Positions 1 to 7,810 of a stretch of 64,000 bases of DNA are shown piece by piece. Below the pieces are notes generated by a model. It ran no database searches. It worked only from the letters and a program-made list of their open reading frames with translations, and had not been told where the DNA came from. Origin of the DNA: Thermocatellispora tengchongensis (GTDB lineage: Bacteria; Actinomycetota; Actinomycetes; Streptosporangiales; Streptosporangiaceae); contig NZ_JACHGN010000027.1 of NCBI RefSeq assembly GCF_014202315.1, forward strand, positions 80,721 through 144,720. Reading direction: 5' to 3'. The stretch's first letter is position 1. Every line of letters starts with the position of its first letter. A program made the position numbers and the translations under genes.

Positions 1-3000
1 GCGGGCTGGAACAGCAGCTACGACGGCGCCCCGATCCCGGTCGAGCACATGCGCGAGTGGCGTGAGACCACCGTGGACCGCATCCGCGCGCTGCGCCCGC
101 GCCGCGTGCTGGAGATCGGCGTCGGCACCGGCCTGCTGCTGTCGCGCCTGGCCCCGGAGTGCGAGGAGTACTGGGCCACCGACTTCGCCGCGCCCGTGAT
201 CGCCAAGCTCCAGGCCGACCTGGGCCCCGACTCCCCGGTGCGGCTGCGCTGCCGCCCCGCGCACGACATGTCCGGCCTGCCCGCCGGGCACTTCGACACC
301 ATCGTCGTCAACTCGGTGGTGCAGTACTTCCCCAGCGCGGCGTACCTGGCCGACGTGATCACCAAGGCGCTGGACCTGCTGGTCCCGGGCGGGACGCTGT
401 TCCTGGGCGACGTGCGCGACCTGCGCACGTTGCGCGCCTTCCACACCGCGATCCGCCTCGGCCGCGGGGGCGAGCCCGGCGACATCGACCGCGCGGTGCG
501 GATGGAGAAGGAGCTGCTGCTCGCGCCCGCGTACTTCGCCGCCCTGGGCCTGCCCGCCGAGCTGGAGATCCGGGTCAAGCGCGGCGTCTGCCACAACGAG
601 CTGACCCGGCACCGCTACGACGTCGTCCTGCGCAAGCCGCCGGTGCGCGAGCCGCGCGTCCCGGCGCGGGTCGTGGAGTGGGCCGGCATGGCGGAGCTGG
701 AACGGCTGCTCGCGGCCGGGACCGGGCCGCTGCGGGTCCGGGGCGTGCCCGACGCGCGGGTGAGCGGCGAGGTCGCCGCGCTGCGGGCCGTCGAGGACGG
801 CGCGACCGCGGAGGAGGCGCGGGCGCTGCTCGCCACGGCCGAGGGGGTGGAGCCGGAGGCGTTTTACGCGCTCGACCCGTCGGCGGTGGTGACGCCCTCG
901 GCCGAGATAGGCCGCTACGACGTGGTCTTCGGCGGCGGGGAGGCGTACCTGCCGGCCGAGCCGGGGCGGGCGCCGGAGGCGTACGCGAACAACCCGGCGG
1001 CGGCGCGCGACCACGGCGGGCTCGCGGCGCGGGTGCGCGAGGGGCTGAAGCGGCGGCTGCCGGCGTACATGGTGCCGAGCGCCGTGGTCACGCTGGACGC
1101 GCTGCCGCTGACCGTGAACGGCAAGCTGGACCGGCGCGCCCTGCCCGCGCCAGACGGCGGCGGGAGCGCGCGCGGCGGAGGGCGGCCCCCGCGCACGCCG
1201 GTGGAGCACCTGCTGTGCACGCTGTTCGGCGAGGTGCTGGACGTCGCCGGCGTCGGCGTGGACGACGACTTCTTCGAGCTGGGCGGGCACTCGCTGCTGG
1301 CCACCCGGCTGGTCGGCAGGGTGCGCGCGGTGCTGCGCACCGAGCTGGCGATCCGCGACCTGTTCGAGGCGCCGACCGTGGCCGAGCTGGCCGCCCGGGT
1401 GCACGAGAAGGCGGGCGCCGAGCTGCGGCCCGCGCTCACGCCGCGCGAGCGGCCCGAGCGCGTCCCCCTGTCGTACGCCCAGCGCCGCCTGTGGCTGCTG
1501 GACCAGATCCTGCGCGAGGACGACGGCCCGCGCGAGGCGTACCACCTGCCGCTGGCCGTGCACCTGCGCGGCGAGCTGGACCTGAAGGCCCTTGAGGCCG
1601 CGCTCGCCGACGTGACCGCCCGGCACGAGAGCCTGCGCACGGTCTTCCCCGAGCACGAGGGCGTGCCCTACCAGCGCGTGCTGCCGCCCGAGGAGGCCCG
1701 GCCCGCGCTGGAGGTGTGGACCGGGACCCCGGAGGAGTTCATCGCCCGCCCGTTCGACCTGGCCGCCCAGGTCCCGCTGCGGGTCGCGGTCATCCCGGAG
1801 GGCGAGCGCGAGCACCTGCTGCTGGCCGTCTTCCACCACATCGCCTTCGACGAGTGGTCCTTCGGCCCGTTCGCCCGGGACGTCGCCCGCGCGTACGCCG
1901 CCCGGGTGGAGGGCGCCGCCCCCGACTGGGAGCCGCCCGCGGTGCAGTACGCCGACTACACGCTCTGGCAGCGCGAGCTGCTGGGCGACCCGCTCGACCC
2001 GGGCAGCGCCCACGCCCGCCAGCTCGCGTACTGGGCCGGGGCGCTCCAGGGCATCCCGGAGGAGATCCCGCTCCCGGTGGACCGGCCCCGCCCGGCCACG
2101 GTCGGCCAGCGCGGCGGCACCGCCGCCCGCGACCTGCCCTCCTCGCTCACCGCCGAGCTGCGCCGGGTGGCCCGCGAGCACGGGGCCAGCATGTTCATGC
2201 TGTGTCAGGCCGCCGTCGCCGCGCTGCTGCACCGCATGGGCGCGGGCGAGGACATCCCGCTGGGCAGCCCGGTCGCCGGGCGCACCGACGAGGCGGCGGG
2301 CGACCTGGTCGGCTTCTTCGTCAACACGCTGGTGCTGCGCGCGGACGTCTCGGGCGACCCGGCGTTCGCCGAGCTGCTGGCCCGGGTCCGCGACACCGAC
2401 CTCGCCGGGCTGGCCAACCAGGACCTGCCGTTCGAGGCGCTGGTGGAGGCGCTGCGCCCGCGCCGGGTGCCGGGCCGCAACCCGCTGTTCCAGGTGATGG
2501 TGGGCTACGAGGCGCAGGACCCCGGCGAGGTGCGCTTCCCGGGCCTGGAGCAGCGCGACGCCCTGTTCGGCCCGGCCGCGGCCAAGTTCGACCTGGACTT
2601 CATCTTCCGCGAGCGCGGCGATGACCTGACCCTGATCGTGGACTACTCGGCCGACCTGTTCGACCGGGCCACCGTGGACACCATGATCGGGGCGCTGTTC
2701 GCGCTGCTCGAAACGGTCGCGGCCGATCCCGGGGTGCGGATGAGCGGGCTGCCGGCCGCGCCCGAGGCGCGCGCGGTCACCGGCGACGGGGCCGGCCCGG
2801 CCGCCGAGCGCGACCGGGACCGGGAGGCCGTGCTGTGCCGGCTGTTCGCCGAGGCGCTGGGCGTGGACCGGGTCGGCCCGGACGACGACTTCTTCGACCT
2901 CGGCGGCCACTCGCTGCTGGCCATGACGCTGGTGCGGCGCATCCGGCGCGAGCCGGGCTGCGAGGGGGTGCGCATCGCGGCGCTGATGGCGGCGCCGACG

Positions 3001-3087
3001 GTGGCGGGGCTGCTGAGCCGGGTTCGCCAGCAGGTCCAGCAGCAGGCCCAGCAGCAGGATCGGGAGCAGGTCCGGGAGGGCGTGTAG
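1..3087 (+). CDS. Siderophore-type NRPS, 3' part (A with embedded methyltransferase, T, C, T), 5'-truncated by window edge
   Basis: The frame is open from base 1, so the gene begins upstream; the first in-frame ATG at 49 lies inside a domain and is not the start. In order from the window edge there is an N-methyltransferase domain (GVGTG SAM motif near residues 40-44) inserted in the tail of an adenylation domain, the A10 motif [10 protein letters not shown] near 373-382, a carrier domain (LGGHSL, Ser at about 431), a condensation domain (about 487-900) with HHIAFDEWS in place of the usual HHxxxDG, and a second carrier domain (LGGHSL, Ser at about 971). No thioesterase follows, so the chain must be released by condensation or another protein. 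The neighbours (iron box, Fe-siderophore binding lipoprotein, N-hydroxylase, MbtH) argue for a hydroxamate peptide siderophore. The N-methylated residue cannot be read because the core of the A domain is outside the window. Confidence 0.93.
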   Translation, partial: AGWNSSYDGAPIPVEHMREWRETTVDRIRALRPRRVLEIGVGTGLLLSRLAPECEEYWATDFAAPVIAKLQADLGPDSPVRLRCRPAHDMSGLPAGHFDTIVVNSVVQYFPSAAYLADVITKALDLLVPGGTLFLGDVRDLRTLRAFHTAIRLGRGGEPGDIDRAVRMEKELLLAPAYFAALGLPAELEIRVKRGVCHNELTRHRYDVVLRKPPVREPRVPARVVEWAGMAELERLLAAGTGPLRVRGVPDARVSGEVAALRAVEDGATAEEARALLATAEGVEPEAFYALDPSAVVTPSAEIGRYDVVFGGGEAYLPAEPGRAPEAYANNPAAARDHGGLAARVREGLKRRLPAYMVPSAVVTLDALPLTVNGKLDRRALPAPDGGGSARGGGRPPRTPVEHLLCTLFGEVLDVAGVGVDDDFFELGGHSLLATRLVGRVRAVLRTELAIRDLFEAPTVAELAARVHEKAGAELRPALTPRERPERVPLSYAQRRLWLLDQILREDDGPREAYHLPLAVHLRGELDLKALEAALADVTARHESLRTVFPEHEGVPYQRVLPPEEARPALEVWTGTPEEFIARPFDLAAQVPLRVAVIPEGEREHLLLAVFHHIAFDEWSFGPFARDVARAYAARVEGAAPDWEPPAVQYADYTLWQRELLGDPLDPGSAHARQLAYWAGALQGIPEEIPLPVDRPRPATVGQRGGTAARDLPSSLTAELRRVAREHGASMFMLCQAAVAALLHRMGAGEDIPLGSPVAGRTDEAAGDLVGFFVNTLVLRADVSGDPAFAELLARVRDTDLAGLANQDLPFEALVEALRPRRVPGRNPLFQVMVGYEAQDPGEVRFPGLEQRDALFGPAAAKFDLDFIFRERGDDLTLIVDYSADLFDRATVDTMIGALFALLETVAADPGVRMSGLPAAPEARAVTGDGAGPAAERDRDREAVLCRLFAEALGVDRVGPDDDFFDLGGHSLLAMTLVRRIRREPGCEGVRIAALMAAPTVAGLLSRVRQQVQQQAQQQDREQVREGV

Positions 3088-3129
3088 GGGGTACCGCGGC
3101 GCTTCACACGATGCTCAAAGATTGCTAAT

Positions 3130-3149
3130 TTAGGTGAGGCTTACCTTAG
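3130..3149 (+). promoter_or_regulatory. Iron box (DmdR/IdeR-type operator)
   Basis: The sequence TTAGGTGAGGCTTACCTTAG is a near-perfect match to the actinobacterial 19-bp iron box (consensus TTAGGTTAGGCTAACCTAA). It sits between the NRPS stop at 3087 and the binding-protein start at 3200, where an Fe(II)-loaded DmdR/IdeR repressor would block transcription of the uptake and tailoring genes. It also shows that a longer start for the downstream gene, near 3134, would lie inside the operator and is unlikely. Confidence 0.85.
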
Positions 3150-3199
3150 TTTTAGCTTCACTATGCCTGTTCGCGGGTTTTCCGGAAGGACACACCCTC

Positions 3200-4231
3200 A
3201 TGTCCCTGATGCGTAAATCGATGCGCCTGCTGGCCACGGCCGGAGCCATGGCGCTCGGGCTCGGCCTGGCCACCGCGTGCGGCGGCGGCGACACCGAGAC
3301 CGCGGCGACCGCCCCGGCCTCGCCGCAGGGCGGCGGTTCGGCGTTCCCCGTCACCCTCACGCACAAGCTCGGCACCACCACGATCAAGGCGGCGCCGCAG
3401 CGCATCGTGGCACTGGGCGAGGTGGACCAGGACACCCTGCTCGCGCTGGGCGTCCAGCCCGTCGGCATGGCCGAGCTGACCGGCATCCAGCCCGACGGGC
3501 TCACCCCGTGGACCGCGCCCAAGCTCGCCGGCGCCAAGCCCACCCTGCTCAAGGCGGGCGAGTCGGGCTTCTCGGTGGAGCAGATCGCCGCGCTCAAGCC
3601 GGACCTGATCCTGGCGGGCGGCGACTACTACATCGACAAGGAGTACGCCAACCTGTCGCAGATCGCGCCGACCACGGCGTACCAGACGGGGCCGGCGGAG
3701 GACTCCTGGCAGACCATCGCCAAGCAGGTCGCCCAGGCGATCGGCAAGCCCGCCGAGGGCGACAGGCTCGTCGCCGACGTCGAGGCCAAGATCGCCTCGG
3801 TCAAGACCACCTACCCCGAGCTGAGCGGCAAGGAGTTCGCGCTCACCAGCGTGTTCCCCTCCGGCAACATCGGCGTGCTGAAGTCCGAGACCGACATCAG
3901 CAACAAGCTGTTCGGCGAGTTCGGCATGGTGCTGCCCGAGGCGATCAAGCAGCTCCCCGGTGAGGGCTTCGCGGCCGAGCTGAGCATGGAGAAGATCGGC
4001 GTCCTGGACGTGGACCTGCTGTTCAGCCACTACAACGACGACCCGGCCACGCAGAAGAAGATCGAGGGGAACAAGCTGTTCGCCGGGCTCGACGTGGTCA
4101 AGCGCGGGTCGTACGTGCCGCTGGACCTCAAGGCGTTCTGGCCGCTGCGCACCCCGACCCCGCTCGCCATCCCGTACGTGATCGACAACGTCGTGCCGGA
4201 GGCCGCCAAGGCGGCGAAGGCCGCCGGCTAG
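3200..4231 (+). CDS. Iron-siderophore ABC transporter substrate-binding lipoprotein
   Basis: This 343-residue protein has a lipoprotein signal peptide with lipobox LATAC (Cys27) followed by a Gly/Thr/Ala-rich linker. The mature part is a class III (FecB/FhuD/BtuF-like) binding protein: PQRIVALGEVDQDTLLALG near the N-terminus and KPDLILAGG in the first lobe are typical. It would capture the ferric siderophore outside the membrane and hand it to a permease/ATPase pair that is not in this window. I chose ATG 3200 because GGAAGGA lies about 11 bases upstream and the start falls after the iron box; 3209 and 3221 are alternatives. It is most likely the first gene of an iron-repressed unit running through mbtH. 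Confidence 0.9.
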   Translation: MSLMRKSMRLLATAGAMALGLGLATACGGGDTETAATAPASPQGGGSAFPVTLTHKLGTTTIKAAPQRIVALGEVDQDTLLALGVQPVGMAELTGIQPDGLTPWTAPKLAGAKPTLLKAGESGFSVEQIAALKPDLILAGGDYYIDKEYANLSQIAPTTAYQTGPAEDSWQTIAKQVAQAIGKPAEGDRLVADVEAKIASVKTTYPELSGKEFALTSVFPSGNIGVLKSETDISNKLFGEFGMVLPEAIKQLPGEGFAAELSMEKIGVLDVDLLFSHYNDDPATQKKIEGNKLFAGLDVVKRGSYVPLDLKAFWPLRTPTPLAIPYVIDNVVPEAAKAAKAAG

Positions 4232-4273
4232 ACCTCCCGCTGAACCATCCACGCCGAGTGAGAGGCGAATGAG

Positions 4274-5548
4274 TTGACCCTGGTCTATGACGTCGTGGGC
4301 ATCGGTTTCGGCCCGTCCAACCTGGCACTCGCGGTCGCGTTGGAGGAGCAGTACGGATCGAGCGTCAACGCGGTCTTCTTCGACAAGCAGCCGGCCTTCG
4401 GCTGGCACCGCGGCATGCTGATCGAGGGCGCGGAGATGCAGGTCCACTTCCTCAAGGACCTGGTCACCCTGCGCAACCCCACGAGTCCGTACTCCTTCCT
4501 GTCCTACCTGCAGGCCAAGGGGCGGCTGGTCGACTTCATCAACCACAAGACGATGTTCCCCAGCCGCCTGGAGTTCCACGACTACCTGGAGTGGGTGGCC
4601 GGGGCGTTCGCCGGTCTCGTCCGGTACGGATCGGAGGTGGTCGCCGTGCGCCCGTCGGCCGGCGACCCCTCCGGGGTCCTGGAGGTGGTGGTGCAGCGCG
4701 ACGGCGAGCTGCACACCTGCCAGGCCCGCAACATCGTGATCGCCACCGGCCTCGACCCCGTGCTGCCCGAGGGCGTGCGGCCCGGGGAGCGGATCTGGCA
4801 CACCGAGGAGCTGCTGCACCGCCTCGACGGCCTCGGCGGGCGGGAGCCGGGCCGGTTCGTCGTCGTCGGCGCCGGGCAGAGCGCGGCCGAGGCCGTGGAG
4901 TACCTGCACCGCACCTACCCGCGGGCCGAGGTCTGCGCGGTCTTCACCCGCTACGGCTACTCGCCCGCCGACGACAGCTCCTTCGCCAACCGCATCTTCG
5001 ACCCGCAGGCCGTGGACCACTTCTACGCCGCGCCCGAGGACGTCAAGCGGATGCTGCTCGACTACTCGCGCAACACCAACTACTCGGTGGTGGACCTGGA
5101 CCTGATCGACGAGCTGTACCGCAGGTCGTACGCCGAGAAGGTCGCCGGGCACGAGCGGCTGCGCATCCACAACGCCTCCCGCGTGGAGGAGGTCCGGGAG
5201 CGGCCCGGCGGCGTGCGGGCGAAGGTCCGCTTCCTGCCCACCGGCGAGGTCACCGACATCGACGCGGACGTGATCGTGTACGCCACCGGCTATCGCGAGC
5301 GCAACCCGCTCGACCTGATCGGCGAGGCGGGCGGGCACTGCCGGACCCGCCCCGACGGCTGGCCGCTCGTCGAGCGCGACTACCGGATCGCCACCGACCC
5401 CGAGGTCACCTGGGGCGTCTACCTCCAGGGCGCGACGGAGCCGACCCACGGGATCGCCTCCTCGCTGCTGTCCATCACCGCCGTGCGCACCGGCGAGATC
5501 GTCCAGTCCATCGCCCGGCGCTCGGCCCCGGTGCCCCAGGGAGCGTGA
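4274..5548 (+). CDS. L-ornithine/L-lysine N-monooxygenase (siderophore hydroxylase)
   Basis: This 424-residue flavoprotein belongs to the SidA/PvdA/IucD family. It uses FAD, NADPH and O2 to hydroxylate the side-chain amine of ornithine or lysine, giving the hydroxamate precursor of the siderophore. Visible motifs are the FAD site GIGFGPSNLAL at residues 9-19, the NADPH site GAGQSA in the middle, and the C-terminal ATGY motif. It starts with TTG at 4274; an ATG five bases earlier reads into an immediate stop, and the YDVVGIGFGPSNLA N-terminus fits the family. It lies 42 bases after the binding protein and 3 bases before mbtH, so it is probably cotranscribed. Whether ornithine or lysine is the substrate cannot be decided from sequence here. 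Confidence 0.93.
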   Translation: MTLVYDVVGIGFGPSNLALAVALEEQYGSSVNAVFFDKQPAFGWHRGMLIEGAEMQVHFLKDLVTLRNPTSPYSFLSYLQAKGRLVDFINHKTMFPSRLEFHDYLEWVAGAFAGLVRYGSEVVAVRPSAGDPSGVLEVVVQRDGELHTCQARNIVIATGLDPVLPEGVRPGERIWHTEELLHRLDGLGGREPGRFVVVGAGQSAAEAVEYLHRTYPRAEVCAVFTRYGYSPADDSSFANRIFDPQAVDHFYAAPEDVKRMLLDYSRNTNYSVVDLDLIDELYRRSYAEKVAGHERLRIHNASRVEEVRERPGGVRAKVRFLPTGEVTDIDADVIVYATGYRERNPLDLIGEAGGHCRTRPDGWPLVERDYRIATDPEVTWGVYLQGATEPTHGIASSLLSITAVRTGEIVQSIARRSAPVPQGA

Positions 5549-5551
5549 GCG

Positions 5552-5767
5552 ATGACCAACCCCTTCGACGCGGAGGACGGCGAGTTCCTGGTGCTCGTGG
5601 ACGACGAGGGCCGGCACTCGCTGTGGCCCTCCTTCTCCGCCGTCCCCGCAGGCTGGACCGCCGTGTTCGGCCCCGACCCCCGCGCGCTGTGCCTGGAGTA
5701 CGTCCGCGCCAACTGGACCGACATGCGCCCCCGCGGCCTGGCCGCGCGCATGGACGCCGGGCGGTGA
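5552..5767 (+). CDS. MbtH-family NRPS accessory protein
   Basis: A 71-residue MbtH-like protein that binds and activates NRPS adenylation domains. The family signature is clear: NPFD at the start, DEGRHSLWPSF in the middle, the Trp in AGWTAVFG, and NWTDMRPRGL near the end, including the conserved tryptophans. It begins 3 bases after the hydroxylase stop, so translation is coupled. Its position next to the NRPS implies it serves that enzyme, although MbtH proteins can also act on NRPSs elsewhere in the genome. Confidence 0.96.
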   Translation: MTNPFDAEDGEFLVLVDDEGRHSLWPSFSAVPAGWTAVFGPDPRALCLEYVRANWTDMRPRGLAARMDAGR

Positions 5768-5770
5768 CCC

Positions 5771-5787
5771 CGCCCCCTCGGGGGGCG
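5771..5787 (+). terminator. GC hairpin after mbtH
   Basis: CGCCCCC, a TCG loop and GGGGGCG form a perfect 7-bp stem three bases after the mbtH stop. There is no T-tract, which is common for actinobacterial terminators. It would close the siderophore transcript. Confidence 0.5.
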
Positions 5788-5796
5788 CGGCGGACC

Positions 5797-5820
5797 GTTT
5801 AAAGCCCGAGGTGTGGGCAG
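5797..5820 (+). promoter_or_regulatory. Possible stress-sigma (SigB/SigF-like) promoter
   Basis: GTTT at 5797-5800, a 14-base spacer and GGGCAG at 5815-5820 resemble the GTTT-N14-17-GGGTAT pattern of SigB/SigF-type promoters. It lies about 50 bases before the holin-like/DUF3618/YihY genes, which are often stress-induced in actinomycetes. The match to the -10 part is imperfect. Confidence 0.3.
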
Positions 5821-5867
5821 CGGCCAGGGTGACGACCGATGCCGGCGACGCGAGGAGTCGAGGTTCG

Positions 5868-6299
5868 ATGAGTGTCACGAAGTCGCCCCCGGAGGTCCGC
5901 ACCGCCGGGCCGTCCGCGGAGCAGGGAACCGGCGAGCTGGTCAGGCAGGCCACGCAGCAGATGTCCGAACTCGTGCGCGGCGAGATGCGCCTCGCCGTCG
6001 CCGAGCTGAAGGACAAGGGCAAGCACGCGGGCACCGGCGCCGGGCTGTTCGGCGGGGCCGGGATCGTGGCCCTGTACGGCGTGGCGGCGGTGATCACCGC
6101 GATCATCGCCGCGCTGGCGATGGTGCTGCCCCTGTGGGCGTCCGCGCTGATCGTGGGCGTCGTGCTGCTGATCGTCGCGGGCGTGCTGGCCCTGGTCGGC
6201 CGCAGGCAGGTGACCCGCGCCGTGCCGCCGATCCCGGCCCAGGCCATGGACAGCGCCAGGCGCGACGTCGAGGAGATCAGGGGGAGGGCGCGCCGATGA
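5868..6299 (+). CDS. Phage-holin-family (Phage_holin_3_6/DUF1469-like) membrane protein
   Basis: A 143-residue protein with a polar, helical N-terminus (about 1-55, including a LVRGEMRLAVAELKDKGKHAG amphipathic stretch) and two adjacent transmembrane helices at about 60-85 and 90-115. This layout fits the Phage_holin_3_6 family found on actinobacterial chromosomes, which is not evidence of a prophage. It is the first gene of a three-gene operon with a DUF3618 protein and a YihY protein and overlaps the next gene by ATGA. I chose ATG 5868 for the AGG-rich site just upstream and the MSV start; upstream codons are possible but not conserved-looking. A role in envelope or stress physiology is inferred from context only. 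Confidence 0.8.
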   Translation: MSVTKSPPEVRTAGPSAEQGTGELVRQATQQMSELVRGEMRLAVAELKDKGKHAGTGAGLFGGAGIVALYGVAAVITAIIAALAMVLPLWASALIVGVVLLIVAGVLALVGRRQVTRAVPPIPAQAMDSARRDVEEIRGRARR

Positions 6300-6670
6300 C
6301 CACCGAGCACGTGAGCAGGCCGCCGTCGGGTTCGACGGTGGTGCCCGAGCAGGGCCGCCGGCCCCAGAGCACCGAGGAACTGCGCGCCGAGATCGCCCGG
6401 CTGCGCCGGGAGCTCGGCGACACCGTCGAGGCCCTGGCCGCCAAGGCCGACGTCAAGGCCCGCGCGCGCGACAGCGTGGCCAGGACCAGGGCCGGGATCA
6501 CCGAGCGCGCCCGCCGCACCACGGCCGCCGCCCGCGCCAGGGCCGCCGGCGCCGCCCCGCACCCGGGCGACCCGGAGGCGGCCCGCCGCACCGGCATGGC
6601 CATGATGGCCGCCGGGGCCGCGACCACCGCCGCGGGCGTCGCCGCCTGGTTCCGCACCCGCCGTCGCTGA
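6296..6670 (+). CDS. DUF3618 domain-containing membrane-anchored protein
   Basis: A 124-residue protein. Residues about 25-60 hold the DUF3618 signature STEELRAEIARLRRELGDTVEALAAKAD, a charged coiled-coil-like segment, followed by Ala/Arg-rich sequence and one C-terminal transmembrane helix (AMMAAGAATTAAGVAAWF) ending in RTRRR. It starts on the ATGA overlapping the holin-like gene, so the two are translationally coupled. Function is unknown in the family; pairing with a Phage_holin_3_6 protein is very common in actinobacteria. Confidence 0.85.
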   Translation: MTTEHVSRPPSGSTVVPEQGRRPQSTEELRAEIARLRRELGDTVEALAAKADVKARARDSVARTRAGITERARRTTAAARARAAGAAPHPGDPEAARRTGMAMMAAGAATTAAGVAAWFRTRRR

Positions 6671-6695
6671 CCGGCTCGGGCACGGTGATCCCCCC

Positions 6696-7703
6696 ATGAC
6701 CCGTACCGGCCGCGACGTTCACCCGCGGGCCGCCGAGGCCGCGCGCCCCGGCGCGCCCACCGAGCTGCCGCCGCGGTCCTGGTGGGCCGCGGTGCGGCGC
6801 ACCGTCGCCGAGTTCCGCCGCGACAACCTGGGCGACTGGGCGGCGGCGCTCACCTACTACGGCGTGCTGTCGATCTTCCCGGCGATCCTGGTCGTCGTCT
6901 CGCTGGTCGGGCTCGGCGGCCAGACGGTCTCGCGCGACCTGATCGCCAACGTGGGCGACCTGGCCCCCGGCCCGGTGCGCGACGTGCTGACGAACGCGCT
7001 CGGCGAGCTTCAGGCGGGCCGCGGCGTGGCCGGGCTGGCCGCGCTGGCCGGCCTGCTCGTGGCCGTCTGGTCGGCCTCGGGCTACGTCGCCGCGTTCATG
7101 CGCGCCTCCAACGCCATCTACGACGTGCCGGAGGGCCGGCCGATCTGGAAGACGGTCCCGATCCGCCTCGGCGTCACCCTGGTCACCCTGGTCCTGCTGT
7201 CGGCCTCGGCCGTCGCGGTCGTGATCTCCGGCCCGCTGGCCCAGCGCGCCGGCGACCTGCTCGGCCTGGGCTCCGCCGCCATAACGGCGTGGAACGTGGC
7301 CAAGTGGCCGGTCCTGCTCGTCGTGATCAGCTTCCTGTTCGCCCTGCTCTACTGGGCCTCGCCCAACGCCAGGCAGGGCTTCCGCTGGGTCACCCCCGGC
7401 GGGGTCCTGGCCCTGGTGCTGTGGCTGGCCGCCTCCGCCGGGTTCGCGTTCTACGTGGCCAACTTCGGCTCCTACAACAAGACGTACGGCAGCCTGGCCG
7501 GCCTGATCGTGTTCCTGGTCTGGCTGTGGATCACCAACATCGCGATCCTGCTGGGCGCCGAGCTCAACGCCGAGCTGGAACGCGGCCGGGCCGTGGCCGC
7601 CGGTCTGCCCGAGGACCGTGAGCCGTACGTCGTGCCGCGCGACACCCGCAGGTTCCCGCGCGAGGACGACCGGGGCGACCCCGAGGACCGCGACCTGCGC
7701 TAG
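6696..7703 (+). CDS. YihY/BrkB-family inner membrane protein
   Basis: A 335-residue polytopic membrane protein of the YihY (formerly called ribonuclease BN-like/BrkB) family. The family pattern is visible: FRRDNLGDWAAALTYYGVLSIFPAILVVVSLVGL near residues 38-72, a second helix with WSASGYVAAFMRASNAIYDV, several further helices, and FGSYNKTYGSLAGLIVFLVWLWITNIAILLGAELNAELER near 255-295. There are about six transmembrane segments and polar, Pro/Arg-rich ends. The function is not established; transport or envelope roles have been proposed. It lies 25 bases after the DUF3618 gene and faces the vWA gene across the inverted repeat at 7701-7810. Confidence 0.92.
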   Translation: MTRTGRDVHPRAAEAARPGAPTELPPRSWWAAVRRTVAEFRRDNLGDWAAALTYYGVLSIFPAILVVVSLVGLGGQTVSRDLIANVGDLAPGPVRDVLTNALGELQAGRGVAGLAALAGLLVAVWSASGYVAAFMRASNAIYDVPEGRPIWKTVPIRLGVTLVTLVLLSASAVAVVISGPLAQRAGDLLGLGSAAITAWNVAKWPVLLVVISFLFALLYWASPNARQGFRWVTPGGVLALVLWLAASAGFAFYVANFGSYNKTYGSLAGLIVFLVWLWITNIAILLGAELNAELERGRAVAAGLPEDREPYVVPRDTRRFPREDDRGDPEDRDLR

Positions 7704-7810
7704 CCCCGCATTTCGCGCGGTCTGACTCTCGGCTGGTAGTGGCGCTGTACGGGTTGCCATTCTCTGCGATCGTCGCTGGTCGCCGAGTGGGAGTGCGAAA
7801 TGCAGGGCTA
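7701..7810. repeat. 110-bp inverted-repeat element between convergent genes
   Basis: The arms TAGCCCCGCATTTCGC (7701-7716) and GCGAAATGCAGGGCTA (7795-7810) pair over 16 positions with one mismatch. A second, inner pair CTCGGC/GCCGAG (7728-7733 and 7782-7787) extends the fold. The outer three bases of each arm are the TAG stop codons of the YihY gene (plus strand) and the vWA gene (minus strand). It could be a bidirectional terminator or a small mobile repeat that has supplied both stops. Confidence 0.6.

Noticed and set aside
3134-3199. Longer start of the siderophore-binding protein
   Set aside because: It would begin inside the iron box and add a non-signal sequence; ATG 3200 has a ribosome-binding site and a normal lipoprotein signal.
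5868-6299. Prophage remnant suggested by the holin-like gene
   Set aside because: Phage_holin_3_6 proteins are chromosomal in actinobacteria and no other phage gene is nearby.
3161-6697. Minus-strand frame of 1,178 residues opposite the siderophore genes
   Set aside because: It is a high-GC shadow: rich in Gly/Arg/Val/His/Gln, no domain, and lies opposite clear genes with family motifs.
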